Notes under the pieces: generated by a model
Databases searched by the model: none
The model's input: the letters and a program-made list of their open reading frames with translations, nothing else
What the model was told of the DNA's origin: nothing
Shown here: in pieces, positions 35,293 to 43,064 of the stretch
Position numbering within the stretch: the stretch's first letter is position 1
How the letters are laid out: every line of letters begins with the position of its first letter
DNA from: Leptospira jelokensis
Lineage (GTDB): Bacteria; Spirochaetota; Leptospiria; Leptospirales; Leptospiraceae
NCBI RefSeq assembly: GCF_004769635.1
Contig: NZ_RQGH01000008.1
Coordinates: 62,001 to 126,000 of the forward strand
Direction: 5' to 3'
DNA: 64,000 nucleotides
Position numbers and translations under genes: made by a program

Positions 35293-36351
35293 TTAAACGA
35301 ATCCTGAACTTTCCATTTGATTCACATGATCGATAATCGTTTCTTTTAACGGACGATAGGTGAGACCTAAATCCTTTTTGCTATACTCATTGTTTAAGTT
35401 CAAAGGTTGGCCAATATTATTTTTTGTATAACCCCAAGATAATCCAAAAAATGGACCGATCAAATACACAAGGGGTTTGGGCAGAACGCCAGTAGGCACA
35501 GCATATTTTTTTCCAAATTTTTCTTTAATGATTTTGGCAATGCCTAACATCGGTAATACTTCTGCCGATGTGATATGCCGTCCTTTTGCATTGGGTGTAA
35601 ATCCTGCTAAGATATGTGCCTTCGCAACATCTCTAACATCAACAAATCCCATCTTTGTATCAGGAACTCCTGTGCGAAAAATTCCTTTCAACATATTTTT
35701 CATAAATTCCACACTGGTTCCATCCAATCGATTGGATACTGATGGACCCATCACGAAAGAAGGATTGATCGTAATTAAATCCCAACGAGTTTGTTTTTTC
35801 TGAATTTCCCATGCTTCTTTTTCAGCCAATGTTTTGGAATAAGCATACGGTTGGTGTTTCAGACTACTCGTGGTATTCCAATGTTCTTCTGTAAATGTTT
35901 GGTTTGGAACTTGTAAGGAATCAATATTGTCACCATGAATGGCCGCAACACTAGAAGTTAACACAACACGTTTCACTGATGGAATACGATTACAGGATTC
36001 TAAAACGTTTTTTGTTCCTTGTAAAGCTGGATCAATCAATTGTTTTTGTGCATCTTTGATACCTGCCACAAAAAAAGGAGACGCAGTATGGATGACAAGC
36101 TCCGTTCCTTCTATACTTTTATCAAAACTTCCATCAACCATAAGGTCAGCTTCAAAAATCGTCAAATTATCTTTGAACTTTTCTTTTAAATCCAATAGAT
36201 GTTGGATTTTGGAGGTATCTTTTAGGCTTCTAACAGTTGTCCTAACTTTTTTTCCATCTTCTAACAGGTATTTTACGATCCAGGATGCAATGTATCCGGA
36301 ACCTCCAGTGACAACAACGGGCAAATTTTCATTGATCGATTTCATTTTCAA
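35293..36351 (-). CDS. Extended SDR, dihydroflavonol-4-reductase-like
   Basis: A 352-residue NAD(P)-dependent extended short-chain reductase. The cofactor motif is '[31 protein letters not shown]', where the RTTVRS end suits NADPH. The catalytic pair is in '[14 protein letters not shown]' (YxxxK), with 'TSSVAAIHG' giving the Ser. It belongs near DFR/3-beta-HSD-like reductases that act on ketones or aldehydes; the substrate cannot be predicted. No Shine-Dalgarno is visible; the internal ATG two codons later is equally possible. Confidence 0.85.
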   Translation of the reverse strand: MKMKSINENLPVVVTGGSGYIASWIVKYLLEDGKKVRTTVRSLKDTSKIQHLLDLKEKFKDNLTIFEADLMVDGSFDKSIEGTELVIHTASPFFVAGIKDAQKQLIDPALQGTKNVLESCNRIPSVKRVVLTSSVAAIHGDNIDSLQVPNQTFTEEHWNTTSSLKHQPYAYSKTLAEKEAWEIQKKQTRWDLITINPSFVMGPSVSNRLDGTSVEFMKNMLKGIFRTGVPDTKMGFVDVRDVAKAHILAGFTPNAKGRHITSAEVLPMLGIAKIIKEKFGKKYAVPTGVLPKPLVYLIGPFFGLSWGYTKNNIGQPLNLNNEYSKKDLGLTYRPLKETIIDHVNQMESSGFV

Positions 36352-36478
36352 TTTAGACTCAATTGCAAACTATAAATTCTACATTTCCATTCGCATAAAA
36401 AAACAAAATTACAGTTTGTATTCTTTTCCTCGGCGAGTCCCTACGGGTCGGGCTTTTCCGGAGTCCGCGTTCGCTCCC

Positions 36479-36511
36479 GTCCCTCTTTTCCACAATGTGG
36501 CAAAGAGGGAC
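36479..36511. repeat. 33-base palindrome
   Basis: Two 16-base arms, GTCCCTCTTTTCCACA and TGTGGCAAAGAGGGAC, pair with a single mismatch around one central A. The upstream flank is G+C-rich (CGGCGAGTCCCTACGGGTCGGGC). It looks like a mobile-type intergenic repeat unit rather than a terminator, since no T run follows. Confidence 0.6.
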
Positions 36512-36587
36512 CAAGTCCTACAAATCCCTCTCGCGTGAAGACAATGATCCATCGAAAGCATACAAATCACAGTTAAACGAACAAACT

Positions 36588-36654
36588 ACGCCCCGGATCG
36601 CAGCGGAAATCCTTTGCGAAGCAAAGATTGCAGCGTAGAGCCGGATAAGGCGCC
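36588..36654. repeat. Structured intergenic repeat
   Basis: A 67-base block with a hairpin CTTTGC-GAA-GCAAAG (36611-36625) flanked by direct repeats GCAGCG and CCGGAT on both sides and ending in GGCGCC. The modular symmetry suggests a dispersed intergenic element. I believe similar blocks occur in Leptospira, from memory only. Confidence 0.5.
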
Positions 36655-36723
36655 ATAAAAAAATAGTTAGACATGAAATAAATTTCGATTAGAGTTTAAT
36701 GCATTCCAATCCTCTGGGGTTTT

Positions 36724-38586
36724 ATGAGAATCATAATCAATGTTAGCCAGTTTACATTCATTTTATTTCTTTTGATTCATTGTTTAGGAAGTCGAAGGCC
36801 AATCGTAACAGGATATGTTGATCCACAAGGTAGTTTACGAGATGTAAGTGTTGGAAACAAGTTTATGGTAGCGACAGGAAATCCACTCGCAACGAAGGCC
36901 GCAATCAAAGTATTGGAAGAGGGAGGCAATGCAGTTGATGCGGCCATAGCCGCCTTACTTGTATTAAATGTAACAAATGGAGAGGCTGCAAGTTTTCCTT
37001 CCGTTGCCCCAACTTTGATTTATGAAAATAAAACTGGCCAGGTCAAAAGTTACATCGGTGCGGGAACAGCACCAAAAAAAGCAACAATCGAGTGGTTCAA
37101 AGAAAAAGGTTATGATGTGATGCCAAAAAATTCGATTTTGTCTCAATTGTTACCTGCTTCTCCCGATGTCATTGTACGCCTGTTACAGGATCATGGCACC
37201 AAATCATTTTCTGAATTAGTGGAACCGGCGATTCGCACAGCTGAAGAGGGGTTCCCCGCTAATCGTATTTTGGTAAAAAACTTAGATTTACCTTTGTACA
37301 AAAGATTAGGTTTCACAATCCTGATGCCTTATAATTCGGAAGTGTATTTAGAAAAAAAATGGTGGTACAGTATCCGAGAAGCTGAGTTGACCAAACGATT
37401 GGATTTGGCAAAAACATGGAAGATGATGGCAAATGAAGAAAAGTTAGCCTTAAAAAGAGGGAATACCAGAAAACAGGCGTTAGAAGCTGTAAGGAATTAT
37501 TTTTATAAAGGACCTGTGTCCGATGCCATTGTCAAACTTCATGAGGAAAAAGGTGGTCTCTTCACAAAAGAAGATTTGAGCGAATACACTGGTGGTTGGG
37601 AAAAACCAGTGGTAGGCGAATTCCAAGACTATCAAATTTTATCAAACCAAACTTGGACACAAGGACCTGTAGTTCCAATAGTCTTGCAATTGTTAGATGG
37701 AATAAATTTAAAATCGATGGGTCATAACTCCCCCGAATACATTCATACAGTTGCACAAGCGATTGAATTGGTGATTGCCGACCGAGAGACCTATTTTGGT
37801 GATCCTAAGTTTGTTGCTGTCCCTTTGGATGGTTTATTATCCAAAAAATATGCGGAATTGAGGCGGAAACTTTTGCAAAAGGAAGCCTTTGGGAAAACAC
37901 CACCAAGTGGAAATCCTTGGGCCTTTTCCAAACAAAAACCAAAACTGATACAAGTATCCACTCACAATCATAAGGACCAATCGGCAAACGAAATCAAGTA
38001 TGGAAAAGACACTACCTATGTGAGCATCGTAGATGCTTCAGGGAATGCGGTGTCCCTTACACCAAGTGATTTTCCACAATCGCCAATGGTTCCAGGAACT
38101 GGGCTTACACTCGGGATTCGTATGACTCAGTTTCGATTGGATCCAAACCATCCCTCTTCCTTACACCCAGGCAAACGTCCTCGGATTACACCTAACCCTG
38201 GTATGGTTTTGAAAAACGGAAAGTTATGGATGAGTTTTGGTACTCCTGGTGGAGATGTCCAAAGCCAAGCGATGATCCAGTTCTTTCTGAATGTGATTGT
38301 GTTTGGCATGGACCCACAAAAAGCAGTGGAAGCCCCAAGGTTTCGGTCGGTGAACTGGCCTGATAGTTTTTCTCCACATGCCTATCGTCCAGGAGGCATT
38401 GAATTGGAAGAATCCCTTTACCAAACCGTCTCAAATTCACTAAAAGAAAAAGGATACAAAGTGTACGAAAAAGGAAATTTGGATAATGACTTTGGTGCCG
38501 TATGTGCAGTGATCAATGATGTTCAGAAGAAACGACTCCTAGGGGTTGCCGATCCGAGGGAAGTGTCATTTGCCGAAGGACGTTGA
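36724..38586 (+). CDS. Gamma-glutamyltransferase-family Ntn hydrolase, lipoprotein
   Basis: A 620-residue GGT-fold protein that should self-cleave before T430 in 'KYGKDTTYVSIVDASGNAVS', making large and small subunits. The lipoprotein signal ends at C20 ('FLLIHC'). 'GTPGG' in the small subunit, the oxyanion glycines, is intact. Two substrate features of true GGT are changed: the Arg that holds the glutamyl carboxylate (E. coli R114) is A113 in 'YIGAGTAPKKAT', and the Ser-Ser after 'KRP' is replaced ('KRPRITPNPG'). It is thus more likely a related amidase or acylase than a glutathione hydrolase. Anchored in the envelope. Confidence 0.82.
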   Translation: MRIIINVSQFTFILFLLIHCLGSRRPIVTGYVDPQGSLRDVSVGNKFMVATGNPLATKAAIKVLEEGGNAVDAAIAALLVLNVTNGEAASFPSVAPTLIYENKTGQVKSYIGAGTAPKKATIEWFKEKGYDVMPKNSILSQLLPASPDVIVRLLQDHGTKSFSELVEPAIRTAEEGFPANRILVKNLDLPLYKRLGFTILMPYNSEVYLEKKWWYSIREAELTKRLDLAKTWKMMANEEKLALKRGNTRKQALEAVRNYFYKGPVSDAIVKLHEEKGGLFTKEDLSEYTGGWEKPVVGEFQDYQILSNQTWTQGPVVPIVLQLLDGINLKSMGHNSPEYIHTVAQAIELVIADRETYFGDPKFVAVPLDGLLSKKYAELRRKLLQKEAFGKTPPSGNPWAFSKQKPKLIQVSTHNHKDQSANEIKYGKDTTYVSIVDASGNAVSLTPSDFPQSPMVPGTGLTLGIRMTQFRLDPNHPSSLHPGKRPRITPNPGMVLKNGKLWMSFGTPGGDVQSQAMIQFFLNVIVFGMDPQKAVEAPRFRSVNWPDSFSPHAYRPGGIELEESLYQTVSNSLKEKGYKVYEKGNLDNDFGAVCAVINDVQKKRLLGVADPREVSFAEGR

Positions 38587-38640
38587 TTTGGAGCTATTGT
38601 ACATTTCGTTAAAATGATTCGAAAACAAATTGGAGGAACA

Positions 38641-39672
38641 ATGAATTTAGATATAAAAAATAGATACAAACAAACTTTACTTCGCTGTATTTTATTTGGA
38701 ATTCTGATTTTTGCAAACTTACAATGTGTCCTACGCCCTTCTGGTGATCTCAAAGGATACGAATCACATTTTCCTCATGAGAATCCAAGTAATCCCATTC
38801 AAAAAGGAAAAGTAAGAGTCACTTTTTTAGGAACCACCTCCATTTTGTTAGATGATGGAGAAACACAGATTTTAACCGATGGATTTTTTACAAGGCCATC
38901 CCTTTGGAAAACTGCATTTTCTAAAATAGAATCTGATCCTGCCATCCTATCTTCTGTTATCGAGAAGGCAAAGATCAATCGATTAAAAGGAATTTTTGTT
39001 TGCCACTCACACTATGACCATGTTATGGACGCACCCTTTGTTGCGAAACTCACGAATGCGAAGTTATATGGTTCATCCTCGACAATCAATGTGGGACTTG
39101 GTGCAGGTTTAAACAAAGAAAATATGGAAGTGTTTCCAATAGGAAAGCCACTCAAACTTGGAAAATTTTTTGTCACTGTTTTAGAGTCCAAACACACACC
39201 TCCCTTTCGTATCTTAGGAAAAACAAATGCGACAGATCCCAATTTTCCTAACATCACAGTACCACTAGTCCAACCGGTAAAAGCGTTAGAATACATAGAA
39301 GGGGGAAGTTTTGATTTTTATATCCAACATGGGAAACATAAAATTGTGATCAAAAGTAGTACAAATTTTGTGAAGGGTGCATACGATCAAATCAAAGCCG
39401 ATGTTTTGTTTTTGGGGATTGCCCAATTGTCCTTACAACCTAAACCGTTCCAGGAAGAATACTTCGAAGAAACCATTCAAAAATTGAATCCAAAACTCAT
39501 CATTCCCATCCATTGGGATAATTTTTTCAAACCACTTAGCAAACCTTTGGAACCAAATTTAAAACTGGGGGATGATTTTGAAGGGAATATGAATCAATTG
39601 TTAACTAGGACATCGAAAGGCCAAATCAAAGTGCAGTTGTTACAAGGTTTTGAAACGATGGATTTATTTTAA
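38641..39672 (+). CDS. MBL-fold metallo-hydrolase lipoprotein
   Basis: A 343-residue metallo-beta-lactamase-fold protein of the UlaG/RomA-like type. ATG 38641 has GGAGG six bases upstream. The lipoprotein signal ends at 'FANLQC' (C29). Metal motif 'CHSHYDHVMDAPF' gives HxHxDH, and 'IPIHWDNF' a later His. 'LGTTSILLDDGETQILTDGFFTRP' is the first strand pair. Distal relatives hydrolyse N-acyl-phosphatidylethanolamine or lactones; the substrate here is not predictable. It lies 55 bases downstream of the GGT-like gene, on the same strand. Confidence 0.85.
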   Translation: MNLDIKNRYKQTLLRCILFGILIFANLQCVLRPSGDLKGYESHFPHENPSNPIQKGKVRVTFLGTTSILLDDGETQILTDGFFTRPSLWKTAFSKIESDPAILSSVIEKAKINRLKGIFVCHSHYDHVMDAPFVAKLTNAKLYGSSSTINVGLGAGLNKENMEVFPIGKPLKLGKFFVTVLESKHTPPFRILGKTNATDPNFPNITVPLVQPVKALEYIEGGSFDFYIQHGKHKIVIKSSTNFVKGAYDQIKADVLFLGIAQLSLQPKPFQEEYFEETIQKLNPKLIIPIHWDNFFKPLSKPLEPNLKLGDDFEGNMNQLLTRTSKGQIKVQLLQGFETMDLF

Positions 39673-39674
39673 CA

Positions 39675-39692
39675 TTTTAACCTAGGTTAAAA
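39675..39692. promoter_or_regulatory. Perfect 18-base palindrome
   Basis: TTTTAACCTAGGTTAAAA is its own reverse complement. It starts three bases after the MBL gene stop and 82 bases before the DJ-1 family start. A second hairpin (AAGCGA with TCGCTT, about 39724-39749) lies between. It could be an operator for the DJ-1 gene or a terminator for the MBL gene. Confidence 0.4.
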
Positions 39693-39773
39693 GGAATCCG
39701 AATCATTCCACAATCTATTCTGTAAGCGAGTTTCCTTATGGGTTCGCTTGCCGAGAGATGAAAAGGAGTGAAC

Positions 39774-40727
39774 ATGAAACACCAATTAAAGATCACCAAT
39801 GGAGAATTCCATTCGCAAACGAGAATAGTAGCAGGGAAACTTTCCATTCCTCAAAAAAACAAAACAGGCAAACAAACTGAATTTCGAGGTTTGGGTAAAC
39901 TTAAATTCTATTTGTTAACACTCTGTTTGGCAACTGTCTTAACATCTGGACTTATCGCAAATCCGAAAGGAAAACCAAAGGTACTTGTGGTGATGAGTGC
40001 CGCCGATACGATCTTGTTAGATGGTGTCAAAAAACATCCAACAGGTGTTTTTTTAAATGAACTCTATTTCCCTGTCAAAATGTTAAACGAAAAAGGATTC
40101 GAGATTGTGTTTGCCACACCATCGGGTAGGAAGGCGACCATTGATCCAGAGAGTACTAAGGATAAGTATTGGCAATCGGAGAGTGAAAAAGAAGAAGCAA
40201 TTCGATTGTTATCTAACTTTCCTACCTACGAAAAACCTATTTCCTTAGAACAAGCAATGAAAGACAACCATACCTTTGTGGGAATTCTTGTACCTGGTGG
40301 GCAAGGTCTTATGACGGATCTGCTGTATGATGGAAAGGTCCCACAATTACTCAGATCCTTTCACGAAAAAAGGAAACCGATCGGACTTGTTTGCCATGCA
40401 CCTGCTTTGTTAACCAGCTTACGCTCAGAAGGGGAAAAAGAAAATTTTTTATTCAAAGGTTACAAAGTGAATTCGGTAACTAAAATTGAAGAATGGTTCA
40501 TTGAAACCATTGTTATGAAAGGGAAACCAAAACTGAGAAACATTTCTGGAGCCTTACAAGATTTAGGTATGGAATACCAGTCTTCCTTTTTACCTGGTCG
40601 AAGTTATGCGATCCGAGACAGAAATTTAATCACGTCTCAAAATCCATTTTCTGGAAATGAATTTAGCGAACTGTATTGGGAAGCGATAGAGGATTATTTG
40701 CAAAAGAACGTTTCATTAGCCGACTAA
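39774..40727 (+). CDS. DJ-1/PfpI family protein, Hsp31/glyoxalase III-like, exported
   Basis: A 317-residue class I glutamine-amidotransferase-fold protein. ATG 39774 is preferred because GGAG lies at normal spacing; GTG 39768 overlaps it. An N-terminal extension of about 60 residues contains a hydrophobic stretch (LKFYLLTLCLATVLTSGLIAN), so it is exported or membrane-tethered, unusual for this family. The core has 'TGVFLNELYFPVKMLNEKGFEIVFATPSG' and the nucleophile elbow 'IGLVCHAPALL' with the catalytic Cys. It resembles Hsp31-type glyoxalase III/deglycases. Its last 65 bases overlap the convergent Crp/Fnr gene. Confidence 0.86.
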   Translation: MKHQLKITNGEFHSQTRIVAGKLSIPQKNKTGKQTEFRGLGKLKFYLLTLCLATVLTSGLIANPKGKPKVLVVMSAADTILLDGVKKHPTGVFLNELYFPVKMLNEKGFEIVFATPSGRKATIDPESTKDKYWQSESEKEEAIRLLSNFPTYEKPISLEQAMKDNHTFVGILVPGGQGLMTDLLYDGKVPQLLRSFHEKRKPIGLVCHAPALLTSLRSEGEKENFLFKGYKVNSVTKIEEWFIETIVMKGKPKLRNISGALQDLGMEYQSSFLPGRSYAIRDRNLITSQNPFSGNEFSELYWEAIEDYLQKNVSLAD

Positions 40728-41247
40728 GTGCCACATTTGTGATTCCCAAATAGGCAGCTTGGTCTATTTGGGAAATTCGTGAAACATGAGGATAATATTC
40801 TTTTATAAATTCTTGGTAACGTTTACTGGCATCCAAAAGCAAAAAATCTGAAACACGTTTTTCTTTTTTTAAGTACAAGGTTGTTAAAAATTGAATGAGA
40901 AATTTTTGGTAAGAAGATTCCTCTTCAAATATTTGGTTCCAAACTTTGATTGGTAATACAAATACTTCAGAGATTTCCATAGAGATAATGGAATAGGTAC
41001 TCGGTTGTTTTTGGAATGTACTTGGGATACTTCCTAGAAATGCACCTTCAAAGAGAAAGGATTTGATCCATTCTTTTTTCTCATTATGGTACACTAGTTT
41101 AAAAGCTCCTTTTTTCACATAACCAATGCTATCGAATGCTTCATTTTGTTTTGCATAAAATTCTTTTTTCCTAAATTTTACAAGTTTGCCTTTGGATTGG
41201 AAAATTTTGATGATTCGTGCCCAATCATCTGTTTGCATTTGATTCAT
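40663..41247 (-). CDS. Crp/Fnr-family transcriptional regulator
   Basis: A 194-residue regulator with an N-terminal cyclic-nucleotide-binding-fold domain ('FRKKEFYAKQNEAFDSIGYVKKGAFKLVY') and a C-terminal helix-turn-helix ('RISQIDQAAYLGITNVALSRLMKR'). The cAMP-binding RxS motif is not evident, and no Cys cluster for iron-sulfur sensing is seen, so the ligand is unknown. It is divergent from thioredoxin with a 137-base gap that holds a strong palindrome; either gene may be controlled from there. Confidence 0.86.
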   Translation of the reverse strand: MNQMQTDDWARIIKIFQSKGKLVKFRKKEFYAKQNEAFDSIGYVKKGAFKLVYHNEKKEWIKSFLFEGAFLGSIPSTFQKQPSTYSIISMEISEVFVLPIKVWNQIFEEESSYQKFLIQFLTTLYLKKEKRVSDFLLLDASKRYQEFIKEYYPHVSRISQIDQAAYLGITNVALSRLMKRSFANNPLSLPNTVR

Positions 41248-41332
41248 AGGATTCCCATTACATTTACCAAATTGATGTTTTTTTCAGTGAATCAAAAGTC
41301 TTTAAATTTCATTTTTTGCTGATATTTTTTAC

Positions 41333-41361
41333 TTTTTCTTACATACCCTGTAGGGTATATG
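41333..41361 (+). promoter_or_regulatory. Candidate promoter for thioredoxin
   Basis: TTTTTC (41333-41338) and TATATG (41356-41361) are separated by 17 bases. The spacer holds the ATACCC...GGGTAT palindrome, which also covers the first bases of the -10. The -35 is weak, so activity may need activation or de-repression. Confidence 0.4.
41343..41358. promoter_or_regulatory. CstR/CsoR-like operator
   Basis: ATACCC-TGTA-GGGTAT, two perfect 6-base arms. This G-tract palindrome resembles operators of CsoR-family repressors, notably the persulfide sensor CstR, which often controls sulfur-handling and thiol redox genes. It lies 27 bases before the thioredoxin start, inside the candidate promoter. 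No CsoR-family gene is in the window. Confidence 0.5.
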
Positions 41362-41384
41362 GTCTAAGGGATAGGAGGCCGGAT

Positions 41385-41699
41385 ATGTCTGACGTGTACC
41401 CAAAAAGTTTTGAAACCTTACTCGAGACTCATGATAAACCAATTTTGGTGGATTTTTGGGCTCCTTGGTGTGGTCCCTGCAAGATGGTAGCACCTGAACT
41501 CGAAAAACTTGCCAAAGATTGGAAGGGAAAGGTTTCCATCATCAAAGTGAATACGGATGAAAAACAAGCAATTGCTGGAAAATACGGAATTTCAGGAATC
41601 CCAACGTTTATCTTATTCAAAAATGGGAAAGAGGTTCATCGTATTTCTGGTGCTATGCGAAGTGAAGAGTTTAAAAAAGTTTTTGGAAGTTTCATTTAA
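41385..41699 (+). CDS. trxA: Thioredoxin
   Basis: A 104-residue thioredoxin that reduces protein disulfides in the cytoplasm. The active site is 'FWAPWCGPCKMVAPEL' (WCGPC), and the cis-Pro is in 'SGIPTFILFKNGKEV'. ATG 41385 is chosen because AGGAGG sits seven bases upstream; the frame further left has no support. It follows a CstR-like operator, so expression may respond to reactive sulfur or related stress. Whether it is the main thioredoxin of the cell is unknown. Confidence 0.94.
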   Translation: MSDVYPKSFETLLETHDKPILVDFWAPWCGPCKMVAPELEKLAKDWKGKVSIIKVNTDEKQAIAGKYGISGIPTFILFKNGKEVHRISGAMRSEEFKKVFGSFI

Positions 41700-41766
41700 C
41701 CCTTCATTTTTTACTTGAACCGCCCAAAAGAGTATTAGATTCTTTGTTTCTCTGAGGTGAACCTTC

Positions 41767-43059
41767 TTGAAAAAAACAATCTTTACTCTTTTGTCATTTT
41801 TTTTACTATTCTCCAACCAAAGTTCGATTGAAACATCCATTGTCATAGAAAGGATCCAAGCTGCTTCTTCTACAGATGGAACGATGCCAATCAATGTATT
41901 TATCCCAGGTAAACATTGGAAACCAGAAACAAGTTTAGATGGAATCACCATTTTCTTTTCTAATGGAGCCAAGTGGAACCAAATGGGTAAAACAGATGGC
42001 CGTGCTTACTTCAATGAAATCTCCATCGAATGCCAAGAGAAAAAAGGTTATGTAGCTTTCTATAAAGATGGAAGTTATGCAACGAATTTTGACTGCTCAA
42101 AAGAAACACCTCTCAAAATCAAATCCAATGGAGTCCATGTGATCTATCTTTTGCCAGACGCTGCCAATGGAATCAAAACCGTTTCCTTTTTCAAAAATGG
42201 GAAAAAACTAGATGTTGTTTATCCAGAACCAGTGGAAGGACAGGTGACTGCTAGTAGTACACTTCCCAACTATCCCGCCTATGGACTGTTTGATGGAAGT
42301 ATTGATTTTGCTTGGGTAGAAGGTGTCAAAACCGATGGAGTAGGTGAATCCTTTCAAGTCCAATTGGAAGACAAAATTGATTTAGCAGGCATCGAAATTT
42401 TTAATGGTTACCAAAGGTTAGATGCACTATTTCATAAAAATGGTTCGGTTACCGAATTACTTGTTTCGAATGGATCTGAATCTTTTACGATCCCTGTAGC
42501 AGACAAACAAGGTGGACAGAGGATTGTGTTTCCAAAAATTCTTTCTGGCAAGACGTTCACATTCACGATCCAAAAAGTAAGACCTGGGAAAACTTGGAAA
42601 GATACTGTGATCGCCGAAATCATTTTCCTAGGAGAAAAAGGGAAACGGTACACTGTGATCGACCAAAATGCCAAAGAATTCAAAGATGAAATTTTGAAAA
42701 AAACCAAAAACACAATTTTATCTGGAGTTGTGAACAAAGCTTACTTTGCAGATATCCCTGAAGGACGAATGGACTATGTATTTCGTTCCAATGGATCTTT
42801 TGTGATTTGGTTAGATGATCTGAAGGAAAAACGAGTGTTAGATGGAAACTGGGTTTTTTTAGAAGCGAATGCCACAGAAGCAAAAATTAAAATTTTTGGC
42901 CGAGATCACAAAGTTGTGACTCAAAGTTTAGATTCAAGTAGCCCTTATTCCGAAAAAACAGAAGAAAAATCAACTGTGATATTTGGTGATACGTTAACTG
43001 TGAAAAAAGTAGGAAATGGAATTCAGATGGTGGGCAAAAAAGTCCAAATCTCCAATTAA
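41767..43059 (+). CDS. Exported protein with discoidin-like glycan-binding domain
   Basis: A 430-residue exported protein, starting at TTG 41767 behind GAGGTG. The signal is KKTIFTLLSFFLLFSNQSS. The middle (about 155-290) fits the NADase-type glycan-binding, discoidin-like domain: 'VTASSTLPNYPAYGLFDGSIDFAWVEG', 'VQLEDKIDLAGIEIFNGYQ', 'VIAEIIFLG'. No NADase catalytic part is present. The C-terminal part ('PEGRMDYVFRSNGSFVIWLDDLKEKRVLDGNWVFLE') is a beta-rich lipocalin-like domain of unknown role. It probably binds surface glycan and is followed after 5 bases by the GT-C-like gene. Confidence 0.75.
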   Translation: MKKTIFTLLSFFLLFSNQSSIETSIVIERIQAASSTDGTMPINVFIPGKHWKPETSLDGITIFFSNGAKWNQMGKTDGRAYFNEISIECQEKKGYVAFYKDGSYATNFDCSKETPLKIKSNGVHVIYLLPDAANGIKTVSFFKNGKKLDVVYPEPVEGQVTASSTLPNYPAYGLFDGSIDFAWVEGVKTDGVGESFQVQLEDKIDLAGIEIFNGYQRLDALFHKNGSVTELLVSNGSESFTIPVADKQGGQRIVFPKILSGKTFTFTIQKVRPGKTWKDTVIAEIIFLGEKGKRYTVIDQNAKEFKDEILKKTKNTILSGVVNKAYFADIPEGRMDYVFRSNGSFVIWLDDLKEKRVLDGNWVFLEANATEAKIKIFGRDHKVVTQSLDSSSPYSEKTEEKSTVIFGDTLTVKKVGNGIQMVGKKVQISN

Positions 43060-43064
43060 TTCGA

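Larger units (their letters stand above)
36352..36723. other. 372-base gene-free region
   Basis: No credible gene is seen. The region contains a G+C-rich block (36428-36511) ending in a large palindrome, and a second repeat (36588-36654), described separately. The last 70 bases before the GGT gene are A+T-rich and may hold its promoter, but I see no convincing -35/-10 pair. Confidence 0.6.
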
